Part shown: piece after piece, positions 20,133 through 20,263 of the stretch | How the letters are laid out: each line of letters opens with the position of its first letter | Position numbering within the stretch: the first letter of the stretch is position 1 | NCBI GenBank assembly: GCA_902495455.1 | Contig: CABUXJ010000038.1 | Location: 1 to 20,263, forward strand | Direction of reading: 5' to 3' | Source: an uncultured Prevotella sp. | Lineage (GTDB): Bacteria; Bacteroidota; Bacteroidia; Bacteroidales; Bacteroidaceae | DNA length: 20,263 nucleotides | The notes under the pieces: model-generated | Seen by the model: only the letters and a program-made list of their open reading frames with translations | What the model was told of the DNA's origin: nothing | Databases searched by the model: none | Translations under genes and position numbers: made by a program

Positions 20133-20263
20133 ATGCAAAAACAAGAAATTTCCATCGGTTGGGCAATGACCCAGCCCGATGTGTCCGCGGCTCTCGACCG
20201 CGTGCTTGCGAACATCCGTTCGCTCAGTGACAAATCCAAAACTTGGCTCGATGCCAAGAGTGA
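20133..20263 (+). CDS. Cassette gene, unit D, cut by the window end
   Basis: 43 codons are visible, starting MQKQEISIGWAMTQPDVSAA. Residues 31-43 (LSDKSKTWLDAKS) follow the complete copy at 1950, not the B/C form, and the last 60 bp are nearly identical to unit A. This suggests that D, the last unit, leads into a complete gene beyond the window, as unit A does. Confidence 0.72.
   Translation, partial: MQKQEISIGWAMTQPDVSAALDRVLANIRSLSDKSKTWLDAKS

Larger units (their letters stand above)
19026..20263 (+). repeat. Tandem array of tag/antitag cassettes (units B, C, D)
   Basis: Three head-to-tail units with promoter TTTG boxes at 19044, 19458 and 19871 (period 414 and 413 bp). Each unit holds a promoter, a small RNA with unit-specific tag, terminator, leader stem with antitag, GC hairpin, second tag copy and the first codons of the cassette gene. 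A fourth, single copy (unit A) lies at 1649-2213. B and C end at the same point, about 45 codons into the gene, where the next promoter begins. Unit D continues past the window edge with the sequence form of unit A. Confidence 0.85.
19719..20263 (+). pseudogene. Truncated copy of the cassette gene, unit C, open into unit D
   Basis: Codons 1-45 match the cassette gene, with 'DVCAALSRV' for 'DVAAALDRV'. After that the frame crosses the whole unit D promoter, small RNA and leader without a stop and joins the unit D gene in frame, because the distance between the two ATGs is 414 bp (138 codons). The frame is still open at the window end. A fused protein is possible only if the internal terminator and structures are passed; more probably the fusion is incidental. 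Confidence 0.55.

Noticed and set aside
19583..20257. 224-aa minus-strand frame across units C and D
   Set aside because: It reads antisense across repeats, promoters and the cassette gene, repeats itself with the unit period, and has no family pattern; it is a by-product of stop-poor repeats.
19026..20263. CRISPR array
   Set aside because: The period is 413-414 bp, the repeats contain promoters and a coding start, the variable 15-mers occur three times per unit in both orientations, and no cas gene is visible.

Overview
This window is Bacteroidota DNA, most likely from a gut Bacteroidales. Promoters follow the Bacteroides form (TTTG, 19-20 bp, TAnnTTTG), and the proteins match Bacteroidales prophage families: HicA/HicB pairs, DUF5053, DUF6712, 'GLMSxxDKxKLDG' tail fibres and a DUF6549-like lysis protein. 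The centre (about 2.2-16.4 kb) is GC-rich. The flanks carrying toxin-antitoxin genes and the second tail fibre are visibly more AT-rich. No tRNA, rRNA, integrase, transposase, CRISPR array or reverse transcriptase is visible. Genus cannot be fixed from this sequence.

Layout. 1-1550: a hicAB pair, a 43-aa acidic ORF and a DUF5053 gene. 1600-1949: one copy (unit A) of an unusual regulatory cassette. 1950-2733: three overlapping small genes of unknown function. 2860-16426: a single-direction phage late block (tail/baseplate-type protein, portal, DUF6712 connector, neck and tail-completion proteins, a 1250-aa tail protein, two accessory proteins, two tail fibres, then holin-, lysozyme- and spanin-like genes). 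16.5-18.97 kb: a second 44-aa ORF plus DUF5053 pair and two more hicAB pairs. 19.03-20.26 kb: three tandem cassettes (units B, C, D) with a 413-414 bp period, running off the end of the window.

The most striking part is the cassette, present four times. Each copy has a strong promoter that fires at a unit-specific 15-nt tag. It then encodes a short RNA of about 72-78 nt ending in a rho-independent terminator. Next comes a long conserved stem that presents the exact reverse complement of that unit's tag, then a GC hairpin, then the tag again, and a start codon 4-5 nt later. The tag differs in all four units, yet tag and antitag match 15/15 in every one. The stems of the small RNA and of the leader also covary. 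This points to a family of small RNAs, each addressed to its own leader, possibly switching translation of the 87-aa membrane protein gene that follows. In units B and C only about the first 45 codons of that gene remain before the next promoter. Unit D ends at codon 43-44 with the window.

What is seen directly: the repeats, complementarity, promoters, terminators and open frames. What is inferred: that the RNAs are made, that they act on the leaders, and any role in phage defence or phage control. The late block lacks a visible terminase, major capsid protein and tape measure, so the window is either part of a larger prophage or an incomplete or satellite-like element.
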